Below, piece after piece: positions 8,832 to 16,680 of a stretch of DNA of 44,379 bases. The notes under the pieces are model-generated. The model was not told the DNA's origin. It saw nothing but the letters and a program-made list of their open reading frames with translations, and searched no databases. The stretch is from Firmicutes bacterium AM41-11 (lineage in GTDB: Bacteria > Bacillota_I > Bacilli_A > Erysipelotrichales > Erysipelotrichaceae), in the NCBI GenBank assembly GCA_003480165.1, contig QUIQ01000015.1:1-44379 (forward strand). Direction: 5' to 3'. The position numbers and the translations under genes were made by a program. The stretch's first letter is position 1; every line of letters begins with the position of its first letter.

Positions 8832-9790
8832 TTATCTTTTCAAGCTTTCAACGAATCCATCAGGATTCTTTTTTATTTCCTCAATGATGAAATTTACCAA
8901 TCTTTCGGAGTATGTATATGATGTAGAATTTCCTAGTGAATGTTTATATGAATATTTGATATTATTTTTGATGTCATAAAATTCTATAAATAAATTCAGA
9001 ACATAGGAGTTAAAGCCTTTTTTGTATCCAAGTTTAATATTTGATTTAGAAAATCTGCTGTTTACAACTGTAATTACATTGTTAAAAGTATACTTATGAG
9101 TGCTTGCTGGATCTTTTAGCTCTTTGATGATTGCAACTTTATTTGATGATTTACTAGCCATTGTAACGAAAAAGTCAGCTTCATCTTTCTTTTTTGTTAT
9201 ATATAGATTTTGCTTAATCGGAATAGCAAACTTATCAGAATCATATTCTTTCGTTAATACGTCAATTTGATTAGATTGTTGAATAAAGCGTTCTGCAATT
9301 TCTGGAGGGTATTTCAGTCTGATTTGTTCATTTGACAAAGGCTCATAATTTGTGGCGATAGTTAAAAAATTTTGAGCAATGTATTTTGAAATATCTATAT
9401 TGTGAAATCGTTTGATTTCGTTTACAAAATTTAAAACGCAAGCTTGAAATAATGGTGCGTATTTTGCTTCGTAGTCTTCGGTAATAAAATGAGTGCTGAT
9501 ATTTCTAAGCTCTATTATTTTTTCTAAGTTTAATCTGATTCTATTATTTTTATCCGAGTATATTTTTTTAATTGTTGGTTCTAAGCTTAAAGTACGTGTA
9601 GCTTTATCGCTGTAATAAATGTTCTCATTTCGGTTTAGTAGTTCAGCTTTTAACATGAGTTCCCATGCATTGCATATAAAAAACTAAATCCTTCAATTCT
9701 ATATTTAATTGTTGGCTTATTATAAATTTCTAGTCCCATAATAAATGCTTCAACGCTTTTATCTACTAAATTTTGTTTGATTTCTGCCAT
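8832..9790 (-). pseudogene. DUF3644-type protein, frameshifted near its N-terminus
   Basis: Two overlapping minus-strand frames together give a complete protein of about 319 residues. The first runs from ATG at 9790 (MAEIKQNLVDKSVEAFIMG, then KPTIKYRIEGFSF) and stops after 47 codons. The second carries NAWELMLKAELLNRNENIYY onward to 8832. The break falls at six A residues (plus strand 9678-9683). One more A would restore GFSFFICNAWELMLKA, which matches my memory of the DUF3644 N-terminus. DUF3644 proteins have no proven function and often occur in accessory or defence regions. The N-terminal helical region includes LRNISTHFITEDYE. The cause could be a real mutation, phase variation or a base-calling error. 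Confidence 0.75.
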
Positions 9791-10256
9791 AGTAATTTAC
9801 CTTCCTATAATTAATAATTTCCGTAAATGCTATAATATTCGTATCTCATCTACTAGTGTAGAAAGAGTTCCTTAAGGCGTACAATCAAGTGCGTCTTTTG
9901 TTAATAAGATATGGAAAGCCAAAGACGTAAACGTAAATAAGATTAGAAAGCTGCTTCCTATGGGAGTGGCTTTCTTGCGTATATGCAGAAAAGAAGCCTT
10001 ATATCAGTCATGTAACCTTTTGTTTGATGGTAAAACTGGTTGTTGAATACATAGCAGATGAACTGGCATGAATGATTGGAATCGGTATGCATGCACCACA
10101 CAATCTTGATTGTTGCGCGTAAAATGAGACCAAGTGGCATACTGGTTATGAATATTGTTTTAACTGTTTCTGGGTTGTGTTAGTCTTATATGTGAATATA
10201 TGTTATGCAAAAATGTTGGCATACCTAAAAGAGAACGAATCAAATAGAGGGATACT
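9791..10256. other. 466-base gene-free region before aroD
   Basis: No convincing gene is present. Two stem-loops are visible: AAGGCGTAC (9874-9882) with GTGCGTCTT (9889-9897), and a longer one with AGAAAGC (9945-9951) pairing with GCTTTCT (9969-9975) plus an inner CTTCC/GGGAG helix. The latter resembles a terminator without a good T-tract. A minus-strand open frame of 60 codons at 9958-10140 has no recognisable features. The aroD ribosome binding site AGAGGG lies just ahead of 10257. Confidence 0.5.
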
Positions 10257-11018
10257 ATGAATACTGTAAAAGTAAAAAATGTTGAAATTGGTACGGGCTT
10301 ACCAAAAATTATCGTCCCAATCGTTGGCCGGACGAAGGAAGAAATTTTAGCTGCCGCAAAGTCTTTTGAAGACGTTGCCATGGATATTGTGGAATGGCGT
10401 GTGGACTGGTTTGAAGGGGTATTCGATTTTGCCCAAGTACAAGATTGTGCGCAGGCTTTACGCAAAGTCTTAAAAGATACACCTATCTTATTTACTTTCC
10501 GTACTTCTAAAGAAGGGGGAGAAAAAGCCATTGAACTTGAAGATTATGTGGCTTTAAATAAAAACATTGCGGCAACGGGTTTGGTTGATTTAGTCGATGT
10601 GGAAGCCTTTTGTGGCGATGCATATGTCAAAGAAGTGATTTCTGCAGCCCATGCATATGGTGTAAAAGTTGTAGCTTCAAACCATGACTTTGATAAGACA
10701 CCTTCTCAATCGGATATTGTATACCGGCTTCGCAAAATGCAAGATCTAGGTGCGGATATTCCGAAGATTGCTGTAATGCCACAAAGTAAAGCTGATGTTT
10801 TGACCTTGTTATCGGCAACGGAAGAAATGGCAACGAACTTTGCGGATCGACCCATCATTACGATGTCTATGGCCGCAACTGGATTAATTAGCCGTTTATG
10901 CGGAGAAGTATTTGGATCAGCTGCAACATTTGGTGCCGTTGGCAAGGCTTCTGCACCTGGTCAAATGAATGCAAAGGATTTAGAAACGATATTATCATTA
11001 TTACACGCTAGTCTATAA
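10257..11018 (+). CDS. aroD: Type I 3-dehydroquinate dehydratase
   Basis: This 253-residue enzyme dehydrates 3-dehydroquinate to 3-dehydroshikimate by a Schiff-base mechanism. All key residues are visible: E46/R48 in VEWRVDWFE, R82 in FTFRTSKEGG, catalytic H143 in SNHDF, Schiff-base K170 in IPKIAVMP and R213 in GLISRLCGEVFGSAATFGAVG. Their spacing and the total length are those of the family. It is followed by a weak terminator and then by the chorismate mutase-shikimate kinase fusion, so two shikimate-pathway units are neighbours. The type I class suggests biosynthesis here, as no quinate-catabolic genes are seen. Confidence 0.96.
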   Translation: MNTVKVKNVEIGTGLPKIIVPIVGRTKEEILAAAKSFEDVAMDIVEWRVDWFEGVFDFAQVQDCAQALRKVLKDTPILFTFRTSKEGGEKAIELEDYVALNKNIAATGLVDLVDVEAFCGDAYVKEVISAAHAYGVKVVASNHDFDKTPSQSDIVYRLRKMQDLGADIPKIAVMPQSKADVLTLLSATEEMATNFADRPIITMSMAATGLISRLCGEVFGSAATFGAVGKASAPGQMNAKDLETILSLLHASL

Positions 11019-11026
11019 GAAATGGG

Positions 11027-11063
11027 AAAGGTCCAGAAATCAAAGTCGGTTTCTGGGCCTTTT
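11027..11063 (+). terminator. Probable aroD terminator
   Basis: AAAGGTCCAGAAA (11027-11039) pairs with TTTCTGGGCCTTT (11050-11062) with one G-T pair across a 10-base loop. The following T-tract is short (TTTT then G), so termination may be incomplete. Confidence 0.7.
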
Positions 11064-11228
11064 GAAAAGCGTAAAGTGATTTTTGTGAAAATGTCATATG
11101 CTTGAACTGGAAAGGTTTATATTGATTCTCATCATCTACCTTATTTCATTGCCAGTTATTTAACCACAAGTTGCCAAGTTGTGGATTCAAGTCTTGTAGA
11201 GGCCTACATGCAAAAAGGAAAACTATGA

Positions 11229-11234
11229 TATAAT
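11229..11234 (+). promoter_or_regulatory. Promoter -10 of the chorismate mutase-shikimate kinase gene
   Basis: TGATATAAT is an extended -10 with a perfect TATAAT at 11229-11234, 26 bases ahead of the ATG. The matching -35 (ACATGC) is poor. Upstream, CCACAA (11164-11169) and TTGTGG (11179-11184) form a dyad that could be an operator. Confidence 0.6.
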
Positions 11235-11260
11235 ATCGAAAACTACAAGGAGATTAAATT

Positions 11261-12058
11261 ATGAATCAATTAGAGGAAGCACGTGCGAAGATTGGTGAAT
11301 GTGATAATCGGATTATTGATGCACTAATTGATCGTATGGCACAAGTACAAAAGATCATTGCCTATAAAAAAGCAGCTGGAATTCCTATTTTAGAACCTGA
11401 ACAAGAAGCGAAACAGACAAAAGTTTTAGAAGATAAATTAACTGATAATGAGTTTGAAGATGAAATTTTAGATATCTTTAAGTACATTATAAAGAACTCA
11501 CGTAAAGTACAAACGAAGGCATTGTTTGACTACAATGTGTTCTTGGTTGGCTTTATGGGTGCGGGGAAAACGACAGTTGCCAGCGAACTAGAGAAAAAGT
11601 TGGAAATGAATCGTATTGAAATGGATGACATGATTGCCCAAAAACAAGGTATGTCGATTCCAGAAATCTTTGATACATATGGCGAAACCTATTTCCGTGA
11701 TTTAGAGAGTAACTGTTTAATTGAGCTGCAAAAAGTTAAACAATCCATTGTTTCTTGTGGTGGTGGGGTTGTCATGCGTGATGAAAATGCCGAACATATG
11801 AAGAAAAATGGTCGGGTTGTCTTGTTGGAAGCAAGTCCTCAAGTGATTTTAGAACGTGTAAAAGACAGTAATGATCGTCCCATCTTAAATGGCCATATGA
11901 ATGTGGACTACATTGAACAACTCTTGGCTAAGCGAAAAGAAAAGTATCAAGCTATAGCCGATGTCGTTGTGAATACCGATCATAAGACAGCATCGGAAAT
12001 CGTGGATGAAATTATTGCGAAATTAATTGCTTTTGATAATGAAAAGGAACAAAAATAG
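11261..12058 (+). CDS. aroK: Bifunctional chorismate mutase-shikimate kinase fusion
   Basis: This 265-residue protein joins two enzymes of aromatic amino acid synthesis. Residues 1-85 form an all-helical AroQ-type chorismate mutase, with DNRIIDALIDRMAQVQKIIAYKK carrying the usual Arg and Lys ligands. Residues 92-260 form shikimate kinase: Walker A GFMGAGKTT (97-105), the shikimate-binding EMDDMI (120-125), YFRDLE (144-149), GGG (167-169) and the lid sequence NDRPIL. The two activities are not consecutive (shikimate kinase is three steps ahead of the mutase), so substrate channelling is not the obvious reason for the fusion. AAGGAG sets the start. The gene symbol refers to the kinase half. Confidence 0.93.
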   Translation: MNQLEEARAKIGECDNRIIDALIDRMAQVQKIIAYKKAAGIPILEPEQEAKQTKVLEDKLTDNEFEDEILDIFKYIIKNSRKVQTKALFDYNVFLVGFMGAGKTTVASELEKKLEMNRIEMDDMIAQKQGMSIPEIFDTYGETYFRDLESNCLIELQKVKQSIVSCGGGVVMRDENAEHMKKNGRVVLLEASPQVILERVKDSNDRPILNGHMNVDYIEQLLAKRKEKYQAIADVVVNTDHKTASEIVDEIIAKLIAFDNEKEQK

Positions 12059-12091
12059 AGAGCTTTGCCTCGCTTTTTTTCGGTGAGAAAA

Positions 12092-12835
12092 ATGTTAGAA
12101 ATATGTACAGGAAGTTTGGCGGATTGTTTGGCTGCAGAAAAAGGCGGGGCAAAACGCGTAGAATTAAATAGTGCTTTAGCTTTAGGTGGTTTAACACCAA
12201 GCCTGGCAACCTTGCAGGCGGTAAAAAAAGTAACCGATTTAAAGGTTCAGTGTATGGTGCGGGTGCGCCCAGCTGGTTTCTGTTATGACAAAATGGAAAA
12301 AGATTTGATGTTTGCGGAAGCCAAACAGCTGTTAGAAAATGGTGCGGATGGAATTGTCTTTGGCTTTTTAAGGGAAGATTGTACCATTCATCAAGCCTGG
12401 ACCAAAGAAATGGCCAATTTTATTCATGGATATGGAAAAGAAGCCATATTCCATCGGGCTTTTGATCAATGTGTTGATCCAGTAAAAGCTATGCAAGTCT
12501 GTATCGATTGTGGTATTGACCGCGTTTTAACCAGTGGCCAACAAGCCAAAGCCATCGATGGCCTAGCTTGTTTAAAAAATTTGCAGGCCCAATTTGGTCA
12601 AGCAATACAGATCTTAGTAGGTAGTGGAGTCAATGCCAAGAATGCAGAATACATTATGCAAGAAACGGGTATTACCAACTTGCACTCTTCGTGCAAAGGT
12701 GTCAAATCAGATCCAACAACTGTTTCGAATGCTGTTTCTTTTGCGGTAACAGAAGGGAATCAATATGATTGCGTTGATTCACAAGTGGTAGCGGATCTTG
12801 TGCACTGCTTTAAACAGTTAAATATGGATTTATAA
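12092..12835 (+). CDS. cutC: CutC-family protein
   Basis: This is a 247-residue TIM-barrel protein of the CutC family, starting MLEICTGSLADCLAAEKGGAKRVELNSALALGGLTPS. It continues with VRPAGFCYD, GADGIVFGFLREDCTIH, FHRAFDQCVDP, VLTSGQQAKAIDG and LHSSCKG, all family blocks. CutC was linked to copper homeostasis, but its biochemical role is unsettled. I use ATG 12092 because the family starts MLEIC and GGTGAG lies upstream; an in-frame TTG at 12065 would add nine unconserved residues. It ends at a very strong terminator shared with nadA. Confidence 0.88.
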   Translation: MLEICTGSLADCLAAEKGGAKRVELNSALALGGLTPSLATLQAVKKVTDLKVQCMVRVRPAGFCYDKMEKDLMFAEAKQLLENGADGIVFGFLREDCTIHQAWTKEMANFIHGYGKEAIFHRAFDQCVDPVKAMQVCIDCGIDRVLTSGQQAKAIDGLACLKNLQAQFGQAIQILVGSGVNAKNAEYIMQETGITNLHSSCKGVKSDPTTVSNAVSFAVTEGNQYDCVDSQVVADLVHCFKQLNMDL

Positions 12836-12870
12836 AAACGTCTTGTATCAAATTGATACAAGACGTTTTT
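12834..12870. terminator. Bidirectional terminator between cutC and nadA
   Basis: A perfect 17-base-pair stem joins AAAAACGTCTTGTATCA (12834-12850) to TGATACAAGACGTTTTT (12854-12870) across a 3-base loop, with A and T tracts on either side. It serves both convergent genes. Confidence 0.95.
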
Positions 12871-13788
12871 TTATTTTCCAGATTCAATCATGCGTTCAAT
12901 CGCATGCCGTGCAGAATCCATCAAGGCAGGATCTAATATGATTTCTTCCTGGTCTTTTCCAGAAACCATATTGTATACATCGACTAAGGTCGTAGCTTTC
13001 ATATTGTGGCAGACACATTCGATGCTTAATGGATAGAACTTTTTATCTGGGCAGGCAAATTGGAGATGTTGGACAATGCTGTTTTCTGTTCCAATCACAA
13101 ATTCTTTCGCCGAACTTTCCTGGGCATATTTCATGATACCTGTAGTCGAGCCAGCATAATCGGCAAGTTCGGTTACTTCTTTACGGCATTCAGGATGGAC
13201 TAAAATTTCTGCCTCTGGGTGTTGGGCCCGAGCTTTTTCCACATCTTTTTTGGTGATGCGTAAATGACTTGGACAACCACCCTGGAAGGTTTTGATATTC
13301 TTTTCTGGGCATTGTTTTGCGACCCAAGATCCTAAGTTTGGATCAGGAATAAAGAGAATATCTTTTTCGGGCATATTTTTTAGAATATGGACGGCGCTGG
13401 AAGATGTGACAATATTATCAACGACTGTTTTTAATTCAGTTGTCGTATTGATATAGGCAACAACGGCGTATTCCGGATATTTTTCTTTTAACATTTGGAC
13501 ATCTTCTTTGGTCATTTGTTGGGCCATAGGACAACCGGCATTGCGATTGGCTAAATAGACATGTTTTTCTGGCGATAAGACTTTCACGGTATCTGCCATA
13601 AAACGAACGCCACACATAAGCACATTTTTATTAGGAGCTTTTTGGGCTTGGAGACTTAATCCAAAAGAATCTCCGGTATAATCGGCTATTTCTAAGATAT
13701 CTTGGCTTTGGTAGGCATGGGCTAGAATCAAGATGTCTTTTTCTTTCTTTAGACGTAGAATTTCTTCTTGCATTTCTTTAATATTCAT
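12871..13788 (-). CDS. nadA: Quinolinate synthase
   Basis: This 305-residue 4Fe-4S enzyme condenses iminoaspartate with dihydroxyacetone phosphate to quinolinate. It begins with the KEKDILILAHAYQSQDI block. Likely cluster cysteines are in NAGCPMAQ, HPECRKEV and ECVCHNMK, the positions used in compact archaeal-type NadA. The substrate motifs AYINTTTELK and GGCPSHLRI are also present. The length is that of the short form. It is transcribed divergently from nadB with a consensus promoter and likely NiaR operator between them. AGGTGAAG precedes the ATG. Confidence 0.96.
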   Translation of the reverse strand: MNIKEMQEEILRLKKEKDILILAHAYQSQDILEIADYTGDSFGLSLQAQKAPNKNVLMCGVRFMADTVKVLSPEKHVYLANRNAGCPMAQQMTKEDVQMLKEKYPEYAVVAYINTTTELKTVVDNIVTSSSAVHILKNMPEKDILFIPDPNLGSWVAKQCPEKNIKTFQGGCPSHLRITKKDVEKARAQHPEAEILVHPECRKEVTELADYAGSTTGIMKYAQESSAKEFVIGTENSIVQHLQFACPDKKFYPLSIECVCHNMKATTLVDVYNMVSGKDQEEIILDPALMDSARHAIERMIESGK

Positions 13789-13812
13789 AACTTCACCTCA
13801 AGTTCGCGTCTC

Positions 13813-13879
13813 ATTATAATAGGTGACAAGACAGTTGTCAATATACTGTCTTTACAACAAACTTGACAGATGCTATAAT
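13813..13879. promoter_or_regulatory. Divergent nadA/nadB promoters with probable NiaR operators
   Basis: Minus strand: TTGACA (13841-13836) and TATAAT (13818-13813) with a 17-base spacer, a perfect consensus for nadA. Plus strand: TTTACA (13851-13856) and an extended -10 TGCTATAAT (13874-13879), also with a 17-base spacer, for nadB. Dyads overlie both: TGACAA/TTGTCA (13824-13829 and 13835-13840), AGACAGT/ACTGTCT (13829-13835 and 13845-13851) and CTGTC/GACAG (13846-13850 and 13865-13869). Because niaR sits in the operon, these TGTC/GACA half-sites are the natural operator candidates. Assignment to NiaR is inference. Confidence 0.75.
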
Positions 13880-13906
13880 GCCAAGCGTCGGAAAGAAGAT
13901 GGAGAT

Positions 13907-15211
13907 ATGAAAACAGACGTTTTAATCGTAGGATGTGGCTGCTCGGGTCTGTATGCAGCCTTACAATTGGATGAAGATTTAGATATTACCATCCTTACAA
14001 AATCAAAGGCAGAAGATAGTGATTCCTTCTTAGCACAAGGAGGAATTTGTGTATTAAAAGATGAGTCAGATTACCAGGCATATTTTGAAGATACCTTAAA
14101 AGCTGGTCATTACGAAAATGATAAACAATCCGTTGATATTATGATTCGTTCGAGTCAGAATGTCATTCAGGATTTAATTTCTTATGGCGTAGACTTCCAT
14201 AAAGATGAAAATGGGAAACTGGATTATACCCGCGAAGGAGCCCATTCACAAAAACGAATTTTATTCCATGAAGATGAAACAGGAAAAGAAATTACGAAAC
14301 ATTTACTAGCTAAAGTACGTCAATTAAAGAATGTGAAGTTACTGGAATATACAACCTTAGTGGACTTAATTGAAAAAGATAACACCTGTTATGGTGGTGT
14401 AATTCGGAAAGCAGATGGCAGCATTGATATGATTCAAGCCAAGTATACGATGTTGGCTACTGGTGGTATTGGTGGTGTTTATCGTCACTCGACGAACTAT
14501 CGTCATTTAACAGGAGATGGTATTGCTCTAGCGGTGCAACATAAGATTGCTTTAAAGAATGTGAATTATGTACAAATTCATCCTACGACGTTCTATTCTC
14601 CAGATGAAAAAGATCGTTCGTTTTTAATTAGTGAAAGTGTACGTGGCGAAGGGGCTTTGTTACTGGATAAAAATATGCATCGTTTTGTCAATGAACTTTT
14701 ACCTAGAGATGTTGTCACCAAAGCCATTTATGCCCAAATGGAAAAAGATCATACGACGCATGTCTGGGAAGATCTACGTCCGATTGGCCATGAAGAACTC
14801 GTTAAACACTTCCCCCATATTGTTGAACATTGCCACAAGATGGGCTATGATCCGGAAAAGGAACCGATTCCCGTTGTTCCTGCCCAACACTATTTTATGG
14901 GTGGTATCGATGTCAATAAGGAATCAAAAACATCGATGGAACACTTATATGCGATTGGAGAAACAGCCTGCAATGGGGTACATGGTAAAAACCGTTTGGC
15001 AAGTAATTCGCTCCTAGAATCTCTTGTCTTTGCCAAACGAGCAGCCAAAGATTTAATGGATAGCGATTGGAAGGCACAAGATTTTATCACAATCGAAAAA
15101 CCCGATGTTTCTAAATATGCAGATTCGAAGAGTCTGTCGCAACAATATCGCCAACTTGTCCAAACCGAAATAAAGAAAGCTGATTCGAAAAAGGAGAACG
15201 AAAATGTTTGA
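13907..15211 (+). CDS. nadB: L-aspartate oxidase
   Basis: This 434-residue flavoenzyme oxidises aspartate to iminoaspartate for NadA. The FAD-binding loop is DVLIVGCGCSGLYAALQL at the N-terminus. SFLAQGGI, QIHPTTFY, SESVRGEGALLLD, RFVNELLPRDVVTKAI, PAQHYFMGGI and NRLASNSLLESLVF are the conserved succinate dehydrogenase/aspartate oxidase blocks. It is about 100 residues shorter than the E. coli and B. subtilis enzymes, lacking most of the C-terminal helical domain, as seen in some Firmicutes. I chose ATG 13907 with GAAAGAAGATGGAG ahead; the 28 extra upstream codons include the promoter. It overlaps nadC by 8 bases. Confidence 0.95.
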   Translation: MKTDVLIVGCGCSGLYAALQLDEDLDITILTKSKAEDSDSFLAQGGICVLKDESDYQAYFEDTLKAGHYENDKQSVDIMIRSSQNVIQDLISYGVDFHKDENGKLDYTREGAHSQKRILFHEDETGKEITKHLLAKVRQLKNVKLLEYTTLVDLIEKDNTCYGGVIRKADGSIDMIQAKYTMLATGGIGGVYRHSTNYRHLTGDGIALAVQHKIALKNVNYVQIHPTTFYSPDEKDRSFLISESVRGEGALLLDKNMHRFVNELLPRDVVTKAIYAQMEKDHTTHVWEDLRPIGHEELVKHFPHIVEHCHKMGYDPEKEPIPVVPAQHYFMGGIDVNKESKTSMEHLYAIGETACNGVHGKNRLASNSLLESLVFAKRAAKDLMDSDWKAQDFITIEKPDVSKYADSKSLSQQYRQLVQTEIKKADSKKENENV

Positions 15212-16058
15212 TTTGACAACTTTACATCTTCAAGTGGATCCCTTGATTCGTCAAGCCCTACAAGAAGATATCAATAGCGAAGATGTATCTACCAACTGTG
15301 TTATGCCTTGTGCAACTCTGGGTTGTGTGGATTTGATTTGTAAAGAAGATGGTATTCTCTGCGGTCTACAAGTCTTCGAAAGAGTCTTTACTTTACTGGA
15401 CGCATCCGTACAAACCACTTTTTTCTTCCATGATGGAGACAGAATTCATGTTGGTGAAAAAATTGGGGAAATCAAAGGGGATATCCGCATTCTTTTATCT
15501 GGTGAAAGAACGGCTTTGAATTACTTGCAGAGAATGAGTGGTATCGCAACTTATACGCATCAAATGGCCCAGCTATTGGAAGGCACATCCATCTGGCTAT
15601 TGGATACTCGCAAGACAACGCCGAACATGCGTATCTTTGAAAAATATGCGGTACGTATTGGTGGAGGACATAATCACCGTTATAACTTAAGTGATGGTGT
15701 GATGTTAAAAGATAACCATATTGCTGCGGCTGGTGGTGTAAAGGAAGCAATTGAAATGGCTAAGGCCTATGCACCTTTTGTACGTAAAATCGAAGTGGAA
15801 GTTGAAAATCTTACGATGGTAAAAGAAGCCGTTAGTGCTGGGGCTGATATCATCATGTTGGATAATATGAATCATGACCAGATGAAAGAAGCCATTGATT
15901 GGATCGATGGTCGGGCTGAAATTGAAATTTCGGGAAATGTCACAAAAGAAAACATTGACCGAATTAAAGATTTAAAGGTAAACTATATTTCAAGTGGTGC
16001 CCTAACACATTCGGCTAAAATTTTAGATTTATCCTTAAAAAACTTACATGCGATCTAA
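15204..16058 (+). CDS. nadC: Nicotinate-nucleotide pyrophosphorylase (carboxylating)
   Basis: This 284-residue quinolinate phosphoribosyltransferase makes nicotinate mononucleotide from quinolinate and PRPP. Motifs seen are LQEDINSEDVST, GERTALNYLQRMSGIAT, LDTRKTTPNMR, KYAVRIGGGHNHRYNLSDGVMLKDNH, EVEVEN, ADIIMLDN, EISGNVT and YISSGALTHS, which together cover the whole active site. The ATG lies within the nadB 3' end, in a different frame, so the two are translationally coupled. niaR follows directly. The three genes make a complete de novo NAD route with nadA. Confidence 0.97.
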   Translation: MFDLTTLHLQVDPLIRQALQEDINSEDVSTNCVMPCATLGCVDLICKEDGILCGLQVFERVFTLLDASVQTTFFFHDGDRIHVGEKIGEIKGDIRILLSGERTALNYLQRMSGIATYTHQMAQLLEGTSIWLLDTRKTTPNMRIFEKYAVRIGGGHNHRYNLSDGVMLKDNHIAAAGGVKEAIEMAKAYAPFVRKIEVEVENLTMVKEAVSAGADIIMLDNMNHDQMKEAIDWIDGRAEIEISGNVTKENIDRIKDLKVNYISSGALTHSAKILDLSLKNLHAI

Positions 16059-16071
16059 GGAGGGACTTTCA

Positions 16072-16620
16072 TTGACGGGAAAAGAGAGAAGAGCGAAAAT
16101 TGTATCTATTTTAGAAAAGTCCGTACAACCTGTATCCGGGACCGCTTTAGCTAAACAATTGGGAGTATCCCGTCAAGTTGTTGTAACTGATATGGCTTTA
16201 TTGCGGGCAGGAGATATTTCCATTCTTTCTACTAATAAGGGGTATTTACTCTTAAAAGAAAATGAAACCACACGGGTCTTTAAAGTCCACCACACCCAAG
16301 ACCAAGCGCGTCAAGAGATGAACTTGATTGTTGACTGTGGAGGAAAGCTGGAAGATGTCTTTGTCTATCATAGAGTCTATGGGGTTTTGCGAGCAAACTT
16401 AGATATTGCTTCACGTTTGGATGTTGAGGCATATTTAAAAGAGATTGAATTGGGAAATTCTTCACTGCTCTTAAATGTGACGTCGGGATACCATTATCAT
16501 ACGGTTTCCGCAAAAGATCAGAAAACCTTGGACTATATTCAGACCAAATTGTCCCAAGCTGGCCTATTAGCCCAATTGCAGGATTATGAACCAGTTGATT
16601 TTTGGGATGAAAAAGAATAA
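16072..16620 (+). CDS. niaR: Transcriptional repressor of NAD synthesis (NiaR/YrxA)
   Basis: This 182-residue regulator has an N-terminal winged helix-turn-helix (KERRAKIVSILEKSVQPVSGTALAKQLGVSRQVVVTDMALLR) and a C-terminal 3H domain with the conserved histidines HHTQDQ, VYHRVYG and GYHYHTV. NiaR is a nicotinate-responsive repressor of NAD genes in Bacillota. The start is TTG at 16072, 8 bases behind AAGGAGGG (16057-16064). An in-frame ATG at 16048 is inside nadC and lacks a good site, and the TTG start gives a length close to B. subtilis YrxA (180). It probably represses its own operon and nadA through the dyads at 13824-13869. Confidence 0.92.
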   Translation: MTGKERRAKIVSILEKSVQPVSGTALAKQLGVSRQVVVTDMALLRAGDISILSTNKGYLLLKENETTRVFKVHHTQDQARQEMNLIVDCGGKLEDVFVYHRVYGVLRANLDIASRLDVEAYLKEIELGNSSLLLNVTSGYHYHTVSAKDQKTLDYIQTKLSQAGLLAQLQDYEPVDFWDEKE

Positions 16621-16640
16621 AACTTTGTTTTGAAGTAAAA

Positions 16641-16665
16641 GAAGGAAACATTTCCTTCTTTTTTT
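16641..16665 (+). terminator. Terminator of the nadB-nadC-niaR operon
   Basis: GAAGGAAA (16641-16648) pairs with TTTCCTTC (16651-16658) across a 2-base gap (so the loop is effectively larger), followed by seven T residues. It ends only 15 bases ahead of the next gene. Confidence 0.88.
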
Positions 16666-16680
16666 GTTAAAATACAAAGT

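Noticed and set aside
9958..10140. 60-codon minus-strand frame before aroD
   Set aside because: No ribosome binding site, no recognisable motif and it lies across an imperfect hairpin region.
13823..13906. 28-codon N-terminal extension of NadB
   Set aside because: It contains both promoter elements and the operator dyads; ATG 13907 has a proper ribosome binding site.
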